Origin: CAYZAW01 sp964476505
GTDB lineage: Bacteria; Bacillota; Clostridia; Christensenellales; CAG-138
Assembly (NCBI GenBank): GCA_964476505.1
Contig: CAYZAW010000012.1
Location: 1-44,977 of the forward strand
Reading direction: 5' to 3'
DNA: 44,977 nucleotides
A program made the translations under genes and the position numbers. The notes under the pieces were generated by a model. That model made no database searches. It saw only the letters and a list, made by a program, of their open reading frames with translations, and was not told the DNA's origin. Within the stretch, counting starts at the first letter, position 1. Each line of letters begins with the position of its first letter. Of this stretch, positions 7,571 to 16,027 are shown piece after piece.

Positions 7571-8965
7571 ATGCAGATATATAACACCATGACCCGCAAA
7601 AAAGAGGAACTCGTACCCCGCGTTCCCGGCAAGATCGGTATGTATGCCTGCGGGCCAACGGTATACAATTTTTTCCATTTAGGCAACGCCCGTCCGTTCA
7701 TCGTGTTCGACACGCTTCGCCGGTACTTGGAGTACAAGGGCTTTGAGGTTACGTTCGTACAAAACTTTACGGATATCGACGATAAAATGATTCGCCGCGC
7801 CAATGAGGAGGGCACCACCGTAAAGGAGCTGGGCGAGCGCTTTATCAAGGAATACTATACCGATGCGGATGCGCTGGGGGTTGAGCGTGCAACGGTGAAT
7901 CCCCGGGCAACAGAGCATATTGACGACATCATCAAGCTGGTAAAAACGCTGGTGGAAAAAGGCCACGCGTACCCCACGGCAAACGGGGACGTGTACTTTT
8001 CCGTCCGCAGCTTTCCCGGTTACGGCAAGCTGTCCGGCCAGAGCATAGACGACTTAGAATCCGGCGCACGCATCGATCCCACCGAGGAAAAGCGCGACCC
8101 GCTGGATTTTGCGCTGTGGAAGGGGCAAAAGCCCGGCGAGCCCGCGTGGGAAAGCCCGTGGGGCATGGGCCGTCCCGGCTGGCATATCGAATGCTCCGCC
8201 ATGAGCATGAGCATCCTTGGGGAAAGCTTTGATATCCACGGCGGCGGGCAGGACTTGATATTCCCCCACCACGAAAACGAGATCGCCCAGAGCGAGGCGG
8301 CAACCGGCAAGCCCTTTGCCCGGTACTGGATGCATAACGGCTATATCAATGTGGACAATCAAAAAATGTCCAAGAGCCTCAATAACTTTTTTACCATTCG
8401 GGATATTGCCGCCAAGTACGACTTGGAGGCTGTGCGCCTGTTTATGCTAAGCGCGCATTACCGCAGCCCCGTGAACTACTCGCAGGACATGATCGAGCAG
8501 GCCACTACGGCGCTGGAACGCTTAAAAACGGCTAAGGAGCGGCTGGAGGAGGCGCAGCTTTCCCCCGAGCCCACGCCCGAGGATGCGGCCTTCCTGCAAT
8601 CTCTGGAGCAATACCGCACTGCGTTTGAAGAAAGCATGGACGACGATTTGAATACCGCGGGCGCGCTTGGCGTGCTGTTCGACTTGGCGCGTGCCTGCAA
8701 CATCTTCGTAACGGAGCCCCGGGGCAAGGCGGCGGTGGAAAAAGCCCGCGAGGTATTTGCCGCGCTGACGGGAGTGTTGGGTATTCTTTCCGGTAAAAAG
8801 GAAGAAAGCATCCCACAGGAAGCGTTGGATCTTTTGGAAAAGCGGCAGGCTGCCCGTGCGGAAAAGAACTGGGCGGAAGCGGACGCGCTTCGGGATACGC
8901 TCAAGGCGATGGGCTATGTAATCGAGGATACCAAAACCGGCCCCAAGCTGAAGGCGGAGAAATAA
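7571..8965 (+). CDS. cysS: Cysteinyl-tRNA synthetase
   Basis: Charges tRNA-Cys with cysteine in the cytoplasm (class Ia synthetase). The HIGH motif appears as HLGN in YACGPTVYNFFHLGNARP, KMSKS is exact (KMSKSLNNFFTIRD), and the zinc ligands are visible as the early Cys, IECSAMS and HHENEIAQSEA. The length of 464 residues is normal for the family. Start: ATG 7571 with AGGAGG 6 bases upstream; the frame stays open upstream to a TTG at 7493, but that lies in the promoter. Transcribed from the promoter at 7493-7521 and ended at 8984-9019. Confidence 0.98.
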   Translation: MQIYNTMTRKKEELVPRVPGKIGMYACGPTVYNFFHLGNARPFIVFDTLRRYLEYKGFEVTFVQNFTDIDDKMIRRANEEGTTVKELGERFIKEYYTDADALGVERATVNPRATEHIDDIIKLVKTLVEKGHAYPTANGDVYFSVRSFPGYGKLSGQSIDDLESGARIDPTEEKRDPLDFALWKGQKPGEPAWESPWGMGRPGWHIECSAMSMSILGESFDIHGGGQDLIFPHHENEIAQSEAATGKPFARYWMHNGYINVDNQKMSKSLNNFFTIRDIAAKYDLEAVRLFMLSAHYRSPVNYSQDMIEQATTALERLKTAKERLEEAQLSPEPTPEDAAFLQSLEQYRTAFEESMDDDLNTAGALGVLFDLARACNIFVTEPRGKAAVEKAREVFAALTGVLGILSGKKEESIPQEALDLLEKRQAARAEKNWAEADALRDTLKAMGYVIEDTKTGPKLKAEK

Positions 8966-8983
8966 CGGCAAAACGGATGTACG

Positions 8984-9019
8984 GCGTACCATCACCGGGA
9001 ACGGGCGTGGTACGCTTTT
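8984..9019 (+). terminator. cysS terminator
   Basis: GCGTACCA (8984-8991) pairs with TGGTACGC (9008-9015), followed by TTTT, 19 bases after the cysS stop. Confidence 0.75.
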
Positions 9020-9049
9020 CCATTTGCAGGAGTTAACGGGAGGTACAGT

Positions 9050-9517
9050 ATGCTCACCTATGAACAGGCAACGCAGGAGGATTCACCGCAGCTAACGGAC
9101 ATGCGGCTAACTTACATCAAAAGCGATACCGGGGATATCGGCCCTGCGCAGGAATGGGTCATTCGGGAGCAGCTGCCAAGGTACATCCACGCGCATCTGG
9201 GGCAGAACTTGTTTGTGTTTACCGCTAAGGACAACGGCGCGATCATTGCCACGGCATGGCTGGTGGTGGTGGAAAAACCGGCCGGCCCCAAATTCCCCAG
9301 CGGAAGAACCGGCACGGTGATGAGCGTGTATACCCGGGAGGCGTACCGAAGGCAAGGCATTGCGCAAACGCTGATGCAGGAATTGCTTGCCTTTGCAAAA
9401 GAACAAGGCTTGGACTGCGTGGAGCTAAAGGCAACGAAATACGGCTATCCGCTTTATAAAAAGCTTGGCTTTCATGAAAGCGCCGCGGCGTATACGCCCA
9501 TGCAGTATGATTTTTGA
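9050..9517 (+). CDS. GNAT-family N-acetyltransferase
   Basis: A 155-residue acyltransferase using acetyl-CoA. The acetyl-CoA pyrophosphate loop is seen as YRRQGIAQTLMQELL (GNAT motif A: R-x-x-G-x-A), preceded by the strand TVMSVYT and followed by LKATKYGYPLYKKLGFHES, the usual C-terminal motif B. The acceptor substrate is unknown. GGGAGGT lies 5 bases before the ATG. It follows cysS, separated by a terminator, and ends in a strong bidirectional terminator. Confidence 0.93.
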   Translation: MLTYEQATQEDSPQLTDMRLTYIKSDTGDIGPAQEWVIREQLPRYIHAHLGQNLFVFTAKDNGAIIATAWLVVVEKPAGPKFPSGRTGTVMSVYTREAYRRQGIAQTLMQELLAFAKEQGLDCVELKATKYGYPLYKKLGFHESAAAYTPMQYDF

Positions 9518-9533
9518 TAGCTGCCTTAATGGT

Positions 9534-9570
9534 AAAACGCTCCCGCCTGGAATTGGCGGGAGCGTTTTTT
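9534..9570. terminator. Strong bidirectional terminator
   Basis: AAAACGCTCCCGCC (9534-9547), 7-base loop, GGCGGGAGCGTTTTTT (9555-9570). The 14-bp perfect stem with T runs on both strands serves the GNAT gene (+) and the arabinofuranosidase operon (-). Confidence 0.95.
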
Positions 9571-9580
9571 GAACCGTTTG

Positions 9581-11077
9581 TTATTTCATGCGCAGCATGT
9601 TCCATGAAGCGGCGGGAAGCGTAGCCTTGAGCGTTCCCTCCCTGACAGCAGCGCCGGTGTGAATCCTTGGCTGTACGGGCGCACTTTCCGGGGTGTTTTG
9701 CGCTTCCATGTCGTACCCGTTTAAGGATACCCATTCCAAGCAATCGGTTACGCCAAACTTGGCAAGGGGCAGCTCCAGCGCCATGTTCTCGGTCAAATGC
9801 TTGTTTACGATGAACAGCGTTACCGTTCCGGCCTCCTCGTTGTGTACGGCGGCGCAGTCTATATAGGGGATGTTTTTTCCCGCCGCACAGTCGTAGCTGG
9901 GGCAGGAGATGTCGGCACGAAGGGCTGTGCCGCGCCCGTAGCGGCAGGCGTATAAAAAGGGCCAATAAGTGGTCTGCACCCAAGCCCGGCCGCCCGGTTC
10001 CGTCATAATGGGCGCTAATGTGTTTACCAGCTGGGCAAGGCAGGCGATCTTTACCACATCTGCATTGTTGATAAGGGTAATGAGCATGCTGCCCACCAAC
10101 AGCGCGTCCGCGAAGGTATAGTCCTCCTCCTCGATGGGGCGGGCAACGATCCACTTTTTTGCCTCCTTATGCGCCTTTTGATAGTGATACCAAACATTCC
10201 ATTCGTCAAAGGATAGGTAAACGTTTTTCTCGCTGCCCTTTTCCGCCTTGATTTCCTCGCAGATGGCGGCTACCTCCCGGATAAAACCGTTCATATCGTT
10301 GTTCCGTGCTAAAAAGGAGGGCAGATCGTCGTCGTTGTTTTGATAGTATTGGTGCAAGGAGAGATAATCTACATGCTCGTAGCAGTGCCTAAGCACCGTG
10401 CGCTCCCATGTGCCAAAGGTGGGCATGCTCTTGTAGGAGCTGCCGCAGGCTACCAGCTCAATGGAGGGGTCCAGCCACTTCATCATTTTGGCGGTTTCGC
10501 AGGCAATGCGTCCGTACTCCTCGGCAGTTTTGCCGCAGATCTGCCACGGGCCGTCCATTTCGTTGCCTAAGCACCAAAGCTTTACCCCGTACGGGGCGAT
10601 ATGCCCGTTTTTGATGCGCATATCGCTGTAATACGTGCCGCCGGGAAAGTTGCAGTACTCCAAAAGATTAACGGCATCCTGCGGCCCACGCGTTCCCAAA
10701 TTGACCGCAAGCATGGCCTTTGTGCCCGCCCGCTCCAAATACTGCAAAAACTCGTCCGTGCCTACCTGATTGGGCTCCAACGCAAACCACGCCAAGTCCG
10801 GACGCACCGGGCGGGACGCGGGCGCACCCACGCCGTCCTCCCAACGGTAGCCGGATAAAAAGTTGCCGCCGGGGTAGCGGATATGGGAAACGGACAGGGG
10901 CTTGATGAGCTCCAGCACGTCCTTTCGAAAGCCGTAAGCGTCCGCGGCAGGGTGGCCGGGCTCATACACGCCTGTGTAAACGGCGCGGCCCATATGCTCA
11001 ATAAAGGAGCTGTATAAACGGTTATCAATGGGAGAGATCACGTTTCCCGGGCGCAGGGAGATCACGGCTTGCTGCAT
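9581..11077 (-). CDS. abfA: GH51 alpha-L-arabinofuranosidase
   Basis: Releases L-arabinose from alpha-L-arabinofuranosides of arabinan, arabinoxylan or their oligosaccharides. The acid/base Glu is E173 in WCLGNEMDGPW and the nucleophile Glu is E292 in LSFDEWNVW, almost the same positions as in the well-studied Geobacillus enzyme (E175, E294). Length 498 is typical. There is no signal peptide, so it acts on imported oligosaccharides. The start is ATG 11077, 10 bases after GGAG, overlapping the last 16 bases of the lacI-type gene; a longer in-frame start at 11122 lies deep inside that gene. Co-transcribed with the regulator. Confidence 0.96.
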   Translation of the reverse strand: MQQAVISLRPGNVISPIDNRLYSSFIEHMGRAVYTGVYEPGHPAADAYGFRKDVLELIKPLSVSHIRYPGGNFLSGYRWEDGVGAPASRPVRPDLAWFALEPNQVGTDEFLQYLERAGTKAMLAVNLGTRGPQDAVNLLEYCNFPGGTYYSDMRIKNGHIAPYGVKLWCLGNEMDGPWQICGKTAEEYGRIACETAKMMKWLDPSIELVACGSSYKSMPTFGTWERTVLRHCYEHVDYLSLHQYYQNNDDDLPSFLARNNDMNGFIREVAAICEEIKAEKGSEKNVYLSFDEWNVWYHYQKAHKEAKKWIVARPIEEEDYTFADALLVGSMLITLINNADVVKIACLAQLVNTLAPIMTEPGGRAWVQTTYWPFLYACRYGRGTALRADISCPSYDCAAGKNIPYIDCAAVHNEEAGTVTLFIVNKHLTENMALELPLAKFGVTDCLEWVSLNGYDMEAQNTPESAPVQPRIHTGAAVREGTLKATLPAASWNMLRMK

Positions 11078-12114
11078 GCTTCTTTCACTCCTGTTGTAGA
11101 TTCGCGCTGTATGATGCTGCATGGCAGCAGAACTTTTTCCTGCGGAAACTCCGTTTGGTCGATCAGCTTGTTGAGCAGCAGGTTGGCGGCTGTTTGGCCG
11201 ATCTCAAACAGCGGTAAAGACACCGTGGAAAGGGTGGGGCGGCATACGCTGGAAACCTCCCGGTTGTCAAAGCCGATCAAAGCAATGTCTTGCCCAACCG
11301 CAATGCCGTTGGCGTTGCAGTAATCGATAACGCCCGTTGCCATCAGGTCGTTTTGGGCGAATATGGCGGTTGCGCCTGCGCTGATAAGCTTGGGAGCCAG
11401 GGCGTAACCGCCGTCGCGCTCCCAGTCTCCATACACGGTCATATGCGGGTTGTAGGGAATGCCCGCCTCAAAGAGCGCCTCCTGATAACCCGTTAGGCGG
11501 TTGGCGGTGTGCACGCTGTCTCGAAGGCCGGCGATCACCCCCACCTGCTTGTGCCCGGCGGACAGCAGCAGCCGCGTTACGTCGTATCCGGCCTTGGTAT
11601 CGTCGTATAATACGGAAGGGATGCCGGGTGCGGCGCTGTAACAGTACGCATACACCATTGGCACTTCTCCGCAGGCGGAAAGGGGCGCTACCGCGTGGTT
11701 GTGGCAGCCGATGTATATGATGCCGTCCACCTGCTTGGAAAGCATGGTGTCCACCAACGCGTCGGAAAGCTCCACGGCCTCCCGCGTGTCTGTGGTGCGG
11801 TGCCCAAAACGCTTGTTAAAGCGCAGGTTGCCTAAAATATAATGATACCCTCTGGCTTCGCAGCAGGTGTCTATGCCGTCTACGATCTCGGCGGCGTTGA
11901 ATACCGTTAGATCCTCCGTGATAATGCCAAGCGTAAGGCTTTGCCCACGCTTCAGGCTGCGGGCGTACAGGTTGGGGCGGTACCCCAGCTCACGCGCCAG
12001 CTCTAATATCATATCCTGCGTGGCTTGGCTGACCCCGCCTTTGCCGTTTAGCACCTTGGAGACCGTGGCGATGGATACATGCGCCTGCTCCGAAATTTCC
12101 CGTATGGTAGCCAT
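11062..12114 (-). CDS. LacI-family transcriptional regulator of the arabinoside locus
   Basis: A 350-residue regulator with an N-terminal LacI helix-turn-helix and hinge (ATIREISEQAHVSIATVSKVLNGKGGVSQATQ) and a periplasmic-binding-protein-like sugar sensor domain to the end. ATG 12114 has GAGGAG 6 bases upstream; an upstream in-frame start at 12156 lacks a ribosome site. It sits first in the minus-strand operon with the GH51 gene and is divergent from the GH127-importer operon. The AACGTT-cored palindromes in the 12115-12524 region are the obvious targets. The inducer is probably arabinose or an arabino-oligosaccharide (inference). Confidence 0.95.
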   Translation of the reverse strand: MATIREISEQAHVSIATVSKVLNGKGGVSQATQDMILELARELGYRPNLYARSLKRGQSLTLGIITEDLTVFNAAEIVDGIDTCCEARGYHYILGNLRFNKRFGHRTTDTREAVELSDALVDTMLSKQVDGIIYIGCHNHAVAPLSACGEVPMVYAYCYSAAPGIPSVLYDDTKAGYDVTRLLLSAGHKQVGVIAGLRDSVHTANRLTGYQEALFEAGIPYNPHMTVYGDWERDGGYALAPKLISAGATAIFAQNDLMATGVIDYCNANGIAVGQDIALIGFDNREVSSVCRPTLSTVSLPLFEIGQTAANLLLNKLIDQTEFPQEKVLLPCSIIQRESTTGVKEACSKP

Positions 12115-12144
12115 AGTCGTCTCCTCTCGCGTTCGATCTTCCTG

Positions 12145-12173
12145 ACCATAGCACAAAAACGTTTACCTTGCAA
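12145..12173 (-). promoter_or_regulatory. Promoter of the lacI-abfA operon
   Basis: On the minus strand TTGCAA (12173-12168), 17 bases, TATGGT (12150-12145) with a TG one base upstream of the -10 (extended -10). The operator-like AAACGTTTAC lies inside the spacer, so binding would block RNA polymerase. A second reading (TTGCAA-N16-TATCAT further upstream) is possible. Confidence 0.6.
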
Positions 12174-12495
12174 GCCCGCAAAAGGGATGATATCGACTAA
12201 GAAAAGGCTTGCAACTATACAAAATCACATCGTTAGGACAACGTTTAACAAGCCAATACGGGCAAAAAACGGCGCTTTCTTCTTGCTTAACGTTAATTCG
12301 TAATACAAAAGTATGGCGAAAAGCAGAAAAAAGATTCAAAAACCCCTTTACAAACGGCTTGTCGCTGGTGTAATATATGCATTGCAAGGTAAACGTTTAA
12401 CTACATAACAAAACAAAACACAACGAAAATGTCGAAAAAACAAGACAAAACGAACAAACAAACTAATGCGGAACAAAGAGAACGGTTAAACGTTA
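12157..12495. promoter_or_regulatory. Cluster of five LacI-type operator-like sites
   Basis: Five sites share the core AACGTT: 12157-12166 (AAACGTTTAC), 12240-12249 (AACGTTTAAC), 12287-12296 (TTAACGTTAA), 12390-12399 (TAAACGTTTA) and 12485-12495 (TTAAACGTTAG). A central CG in an A/T-rich palindrome is the LacI/GalR pattern. The first and fourth are embedded in a 17-base perfect inverted repeat (12157-12173 with 12382-12398) placed at the two divergent promoters, which suggests looping between repressor dimers. The same interval covers the gene-free stretch between the two operons. Confidence 0.75.
12347..12376 (+). promoter_or_regulatory. Promoter of the GH127-importer operon
   Basis: TTTACA (12347-12352), 18 bases, TAATAT (12371-12376). 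The operator TAAACGTTTA begins 14 bases after the -10, over the early transcribed region. The leader to the start codon is about 140 bases, rich in A and C and nearly free of pairing. Confidence 0.7.
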
Positions 12496-12524
12496 GCATA
12501 TCAATAGAAACGGAGCATGCAGCT

Positions 12525-14447
12525 ATGGGAAACACCTTCCGGCCGATCGAATTGAATCAAATCAAGATAGCAGACCCGCTCTGGAAGGGGTATACGGATC
12601 TTGTAGCCTCGGTCATCATTCCCAAGCAGTGGAAGATATTAAACGGCGGCGAGCACGGAGAAACCCCCAACTGCCTGAACAACTTCCGCATTGCGGCAGG
12701 GGAGCTTGCCGGTAAGCGAGAGGGCGTTGTGTTCGTGGATACGGACGTGTACAAGTGGCTGGAAACGGTTTCCAACTGCATCGCAAACGGCAGCGGTAAA
12801 CAGTATGAGGCCGTGGCGGACGAGGTGATCGCGCTGTTGGCACGGGCACAGCAAAAGGACGGATACCTCAATACTTATTACACCGTTGTTGCCCCGGAAA
12901 AGCGTTGGACGAACTTAGTGGAAGGCCATGAACTGTATAGCGCCGGATATTTAATGGAAGCAGCCGTGGCGTATCGGCACGCCACCGGTAAAACGCAGCT
13001 GTTAGATGTTGCCTGCCGCTTTGCCGACCTGATCTGCAGCGTATTTGGCAGCGAAGAGGGCAAGTGCCACGGATACCCCGGGCATCAGGAAATCGAGATG
13101 GCGCTTATCAAGCTGTACCGCGAAACGGGCAATCACGCGTATTTACGGTGTGCGCGGTATTTTATCGAAAACAGGGGAACCACTCCCAATTATTTTACGC
13201 AGGAGACCGAAAAACGCGGCGGCGTAGAATTTTTCCCGGAATTTGCCGGGCTTCCGGTGGAGTATGCCCAAGCGCATATGCAGCCCAAAAACCAGACGAC
13301 GGCGGAGGGCCATGCGGTGCGGTGCCTGTATATGTGCTGTGCCATGGCAGACTTGGCACAGGCGTGCGGAGATGAAGCGCTGCATGCGGCTTGCCGGGCG
13401 ATCTGGGAAAATGTGACCCAAAGGCGCATGTACATCACGGGCGGTGTGGGCTCCTCAGGGCATTTGGAGCGGTTTACAACGGACTTTGACCTGCCCAATC
13501 CCTCCGGGTATGCGGAAACCTGCGCGTCCATCGCGCTTGCCATGTTTGGCGAGCGTATGGCGGCGCTGGAGGGAAACGCTTCTTATTACGATGTAGTGGA
13601 GCGGGCACTGTACAACACGGTGCTTTCCGGCATCAGCGCCACGGGGGACGCTTACTTCTATGTTAATCCGCAGGAGGTATGGCCTGCCGCCTGCATGCAA
13701 AACACCTCCATGGCGCACGTGCAGCCGGTGCGCCAGCCGTGGTTCACGGTGGCCTGCTGCCCGCCCAATGTGGCGAGAACGCTTGCTTCCTTGGGGCGGT
13801 TCATTTATGCGATAGAAGGCGATTGCCTGTACATTCATTGTTTCATTTCTTCCGCCATGGAGACGCAGCTTGCACAAAGCCGTGTGCAGGCAACATTATC
13901 GGCAGATATGCTGCGCGGCGGCAGTGTAAGCTGTGCACTCATGGTAGAAGAAGCACCCACGCACTTAACGATACGCATTCCAGCATACGCTCGGAAGCCG
14001 GAGTTCCGTTTGGACGGCAGTGCTGTGCAGCCGGAAATAAAAAACAGCTACGCATACTTTGTGCTTCCCGTTGGGCGGCATACGTTGGAGGTGGCGTTTC
14101 ATGTTCGCCCCGTCTTTGTGGCGGCAGACCCGCGGGTACATGCGGACGGCGGCAAGGTGGCGCTGGTAAACGGCCCCTGCGTGTATTGCTTAGAGGAAGC
14201 GGACAACGGCTGCAACCTGCATAACATCGCCGTGGAACCGGAAACGGAAATCAACATCGTGGAGCGCGAAAACCTGCCGCCTGTGCTGACCTATGCGGGA
14301 TGGCGCGTGGAGGCGAAGGGCGAAGGGCTGTACCGCCCGGCGGCATTCGCAAAAACGCCCGTTACTCTTACCGCCGTGCCTTACGGCGTATGGGGCAACC
14401 GGGGCGCGGGAGAAATGCTGGTTTGGCAAAATTTGATGTTGAAATAG
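12525..14447 (+). CDS. GH127 beta-L-arabinofuranosidase
   Basis: Cleaves beta-linked L-arabinofuranose, as found in arabinosylated hydroxyproline-rich plant glycoproteins. It belongs to the family once called DUF1680. The unusual zinc-thiolate catalytic site is intact: E331 and C333 (YAETCASI), C411 and C412 (VACCPPN), with E315 (SGHLERF) as acid/base; these fall 6-7 residues before E338, C340, C417, C418 and E322 of Bifidobacterium HypBA1. Length 640, no signal peptide. Start ATG 12525 has GGAG 9 bases upstream; the frame is open to an ATG at 12429 with no ribosome site. First gene of the importer operon. Confidence 0.95.
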   Translation: MGNTFRPIELNQIKIADPLWKGYTDLVASVIIPKQWKILNGGEHGETPNCLNNFRIAAGELAGKREGVVFVDTDVYKWLETVSNCIANGSGKQYEAVADEVIALLARAQQKDGYLNTYYTVVAPEKRWTNLVEGHELYSAGYLMEAAVAYRHATGKTQLLDVACRFADLICSVFGSEEGKCHGYPGHQEIEMALIKLYRETGNHAYLRCARYFIENRGTTPNYFTQETEKRGGVEFFPEFAGLPVEYAQAHMQPKNQTTAEGHAVRCLYMCCAMADLAQACGDEALHAACRAIWENVTQRRMYITGGVGSSGHLERFTTDFDLPNPSGYAETCASIALAMFGERMAALEGNASYYDVVERALYNTVLSGISATGDAYFYVNPQEVWPAACMQNTSMAHVQPVRQPWFTVACCPPNVARTLASLGRFIYAIEGDCLYIHCFISSAMETQLAQSRVQATLSADMLRGGSVSCALMVEEAPTHLTIRIPAYARKPEFRLDGSAVQPEIKNSYAYFVLPVGRHTLEVAFHVRPVFVAADPRVHADGGKVALVNGPCVYCLEEADNGCNLHNIAVEPETEINIVERENLPPVLTYAGWRVEAKGEGLYRPAAFAKTPVTLTAVPYGVWGNRGAGEMLVWQNLMLK

Positions 14448-14509
14448 AAAAGGTTTGTGCACAGGTCGTGCTGTGTATAAAATAAATAAGGTAAAGGGGT
14501 AAGAAAACG

Positions 14510-15925
14510 ATGAAGGCTACCAAAAAACTATTTGCACTGTTGCTTGCCGTGGCGATGATACTCTCCATGGCAGCGTGCGCCGCACCTGCGGCACAGGCAC
14601 CCGCGCCCGAAGCGCCTGCGGCGGAGGCCCCCGCAGCAGAAGCACCCGCGGCAGAGGCACCCGCCGCCGAAGAAAAGGTGAAGGTCACCTATTCCTTCTG
14701 GGGCACGCCCGACGAAGCCGCTACCGTGCAGGAAGTGGCAAACAAATTCAACGGCTTGCAGGATCGCATTGAGGTGGAGGTCATGGCAATCCCCAATGAG
14801 ACCTATGTAACCAAGCTCAACACCATGGCTACCGCCAATGAGCTGCCGGATTGCGGCATCATGAGCGAGGCCGGCGTGCTGCAATTTGCCGAGCAGGGCC
14901 TGTTGGCAGACATCTCCACCATGTACGGCGAAGGCGACAGCAAGCCCTTGGACTGCGTTACATTTAAGTATCAGGGCGCGCCTGTTGCGTACTCCGCAGC
15001 AAACGAAGTGCTGCTGCTCTACTACAACAAAGACATGTTCGATAAGGCCGGCGTTGCCTATCCGCCCACCGGTGCGGACAATGCGTGGACTTGGGACGAA
15101 TTTGTATCCGTTGCCAAGCAGCTCACCTTTGACGCCAACGGCAAAACCCCCAACGATGCAGGCTTTGACCCCAACAACATCGTACAGTACGGCTGCATGG
15201 TGGAAAACCTGACTTGGCAGCTGGAGGTATGGTGCCGCAGCAATGGCAGCGGCTTCTACAATGCGGACGGCAGCGCGGTCACCGTGAACGAGGCGGCGGC
15301 GGCGGAAGCCATCCAGAAGGTTGCCGACCTGTATCTGGTTGACCACGTTGCGCCCCTTTCCACCGGCATGACCGATGACGGCCTGCAGCGCTCCATCATC
15401 GCGGGCACCTGCGCCATGGCTACCGGCGGTGCGTGGAACGTAGGCACCTGCCTCTCTTCCGCCCGTGACGAGGGCTTGAACTACGGCGTTGCCGTACTGC
15501 CCTTCATGAAGAACAAGGTCACCATCTGCACCGGCGGCCCCAACGTGGTGTTCAGCCAGAGCAAGCATCCCGCAGAGGCCATGGAGTTCATCAAGTGGTA
15601 CCTGCAGGAGGAGAACAGCTGGTCGCTCATCGAGAGCGGTATCTGGATGCCCATTCTCGAGAAGTGGTACACCGACGACGAGCTGACCCATAAGTGGGTA
15701 GACAATCCCAATTTCCCGCCGTATGAGGAATACAAACCCGCCGTTGTGGATTATGCCATGAACTATGCGCAGTCTACCGCGTGGTACTATGTAAACAACA
15801 CCAACGACTTCAACGCACTCTTGGGCTCTGTGCTGGGCGAGGTTTGGACGGGGAACCAAACCGCGGCTGACGCGCTCAACGGCAGCTACGACGCGCTGGT
15901 ATCCGCCTACGAGGGCAACGGCTAA
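14510..15925 (+). CDS. Sugar ABC transporter substrate-binding lipoprotein
   Basis: Captures the imported sugar at the outer membrane face and delivers it to the two permeases downstream. The lipobox is LSMAAC with Cys at residue 23, followed by a disordered linker of APAAE repeats (about residues 24-53), then a family 1 extracellular solute-binding fold (VTYSFWGTPDEAATVQEVANKFN start, LLYYNKDMFDKAGV, GGPNVVFSQSKHPAEAMEFIKW). Length 471. It lies 62 bases after the GH127 gene; AAAGGGG precedes the ATG by about 9 bases. The context implies an arabino-oligosaccharide ligand. A possible weak internal promoter (TTGTGC/TATAAA) lies just upstream. Confidence 0.95.
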   Translation: MKATKKLFALLLAVAMILSMAACAAPAAQAPAPEAPAAEAPAAEAPAAEAPAAEEKVKVTYSFWGTPDEAATVQEVANKFNGLQDRIEVEVMAIPNETYVTKLNTMATANELPDCGIMSEAGVLQFAEQGLLADISTMYGEGDSKPLDCVTFKYQGAPVAYSAANEVLLLYYNKDMFDKAGVAYPPTGADNAWTWDEFVSVAKQLTFDANGKTPNDAGFDPNNIVQYGCMVENLTWQLEVWCRSNGSGFYNADGSAVTVNEAAAAEAIQKVADLYLVDHVAPLSTGMTDDGLQRSIIAGTCAMATGGAWNVGTCLSSARDEGLNYGVAVLPFMKNKVTICTGGPNVVFSQSKHPAEAMEFIKWYLQEENSWSLIESGIWMPILEKWYTDDELTHKWVDNPNFPPYEEYKPAVVDYAMNYAQSTAWYYVNNTNDFNALLGSVLGEVWTGNQTAADALNGSYDALVSAYEGNG

Positions 15926-15967
15926 TCGCCGTAAACAGCTGCGTGCGTAAGGCACGTTCGTAAAACA

Positions 15968-16004
15968 GAGCGCCCGTTATCAGGCTGCCGCCAAACGGGC
16001 GCTC
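15968..16004 (+). other. Hairpin between binding-protein and permease genes
   Basis: GAGCGCCCGTT (15968-15978) pairs perfectly with AACGGGCGCTC (15994-16004), without a U tract. Such hairpins after binding-protein genes commonly protect the upstream mRNA or attenuate read-through, giving more binding protein than permease (inference). Confidence 0.65.
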
Positions 16005-16027
16005 GATCTAACTTGTGAGGTACCGCT

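Noticed and set aside
9243..10154. 303-codon minus-strand frame spanning the GNAT gene and the end of abfA
   Set aside because: It crosses a strong bidirectional terminator and both neighbouring genes in another frame; no start signal and no recognisable domain.
14528..15955. Long open frame on the minus strand (475 codons) across the solute-binding protein gene
   Set aside because: It lies opposite a gene with clear lipobox and family motifs, has no ribosome site, and its composition (Val/Gly/His-rich) is that of a reverse-complement shadow of GC-rich codons.
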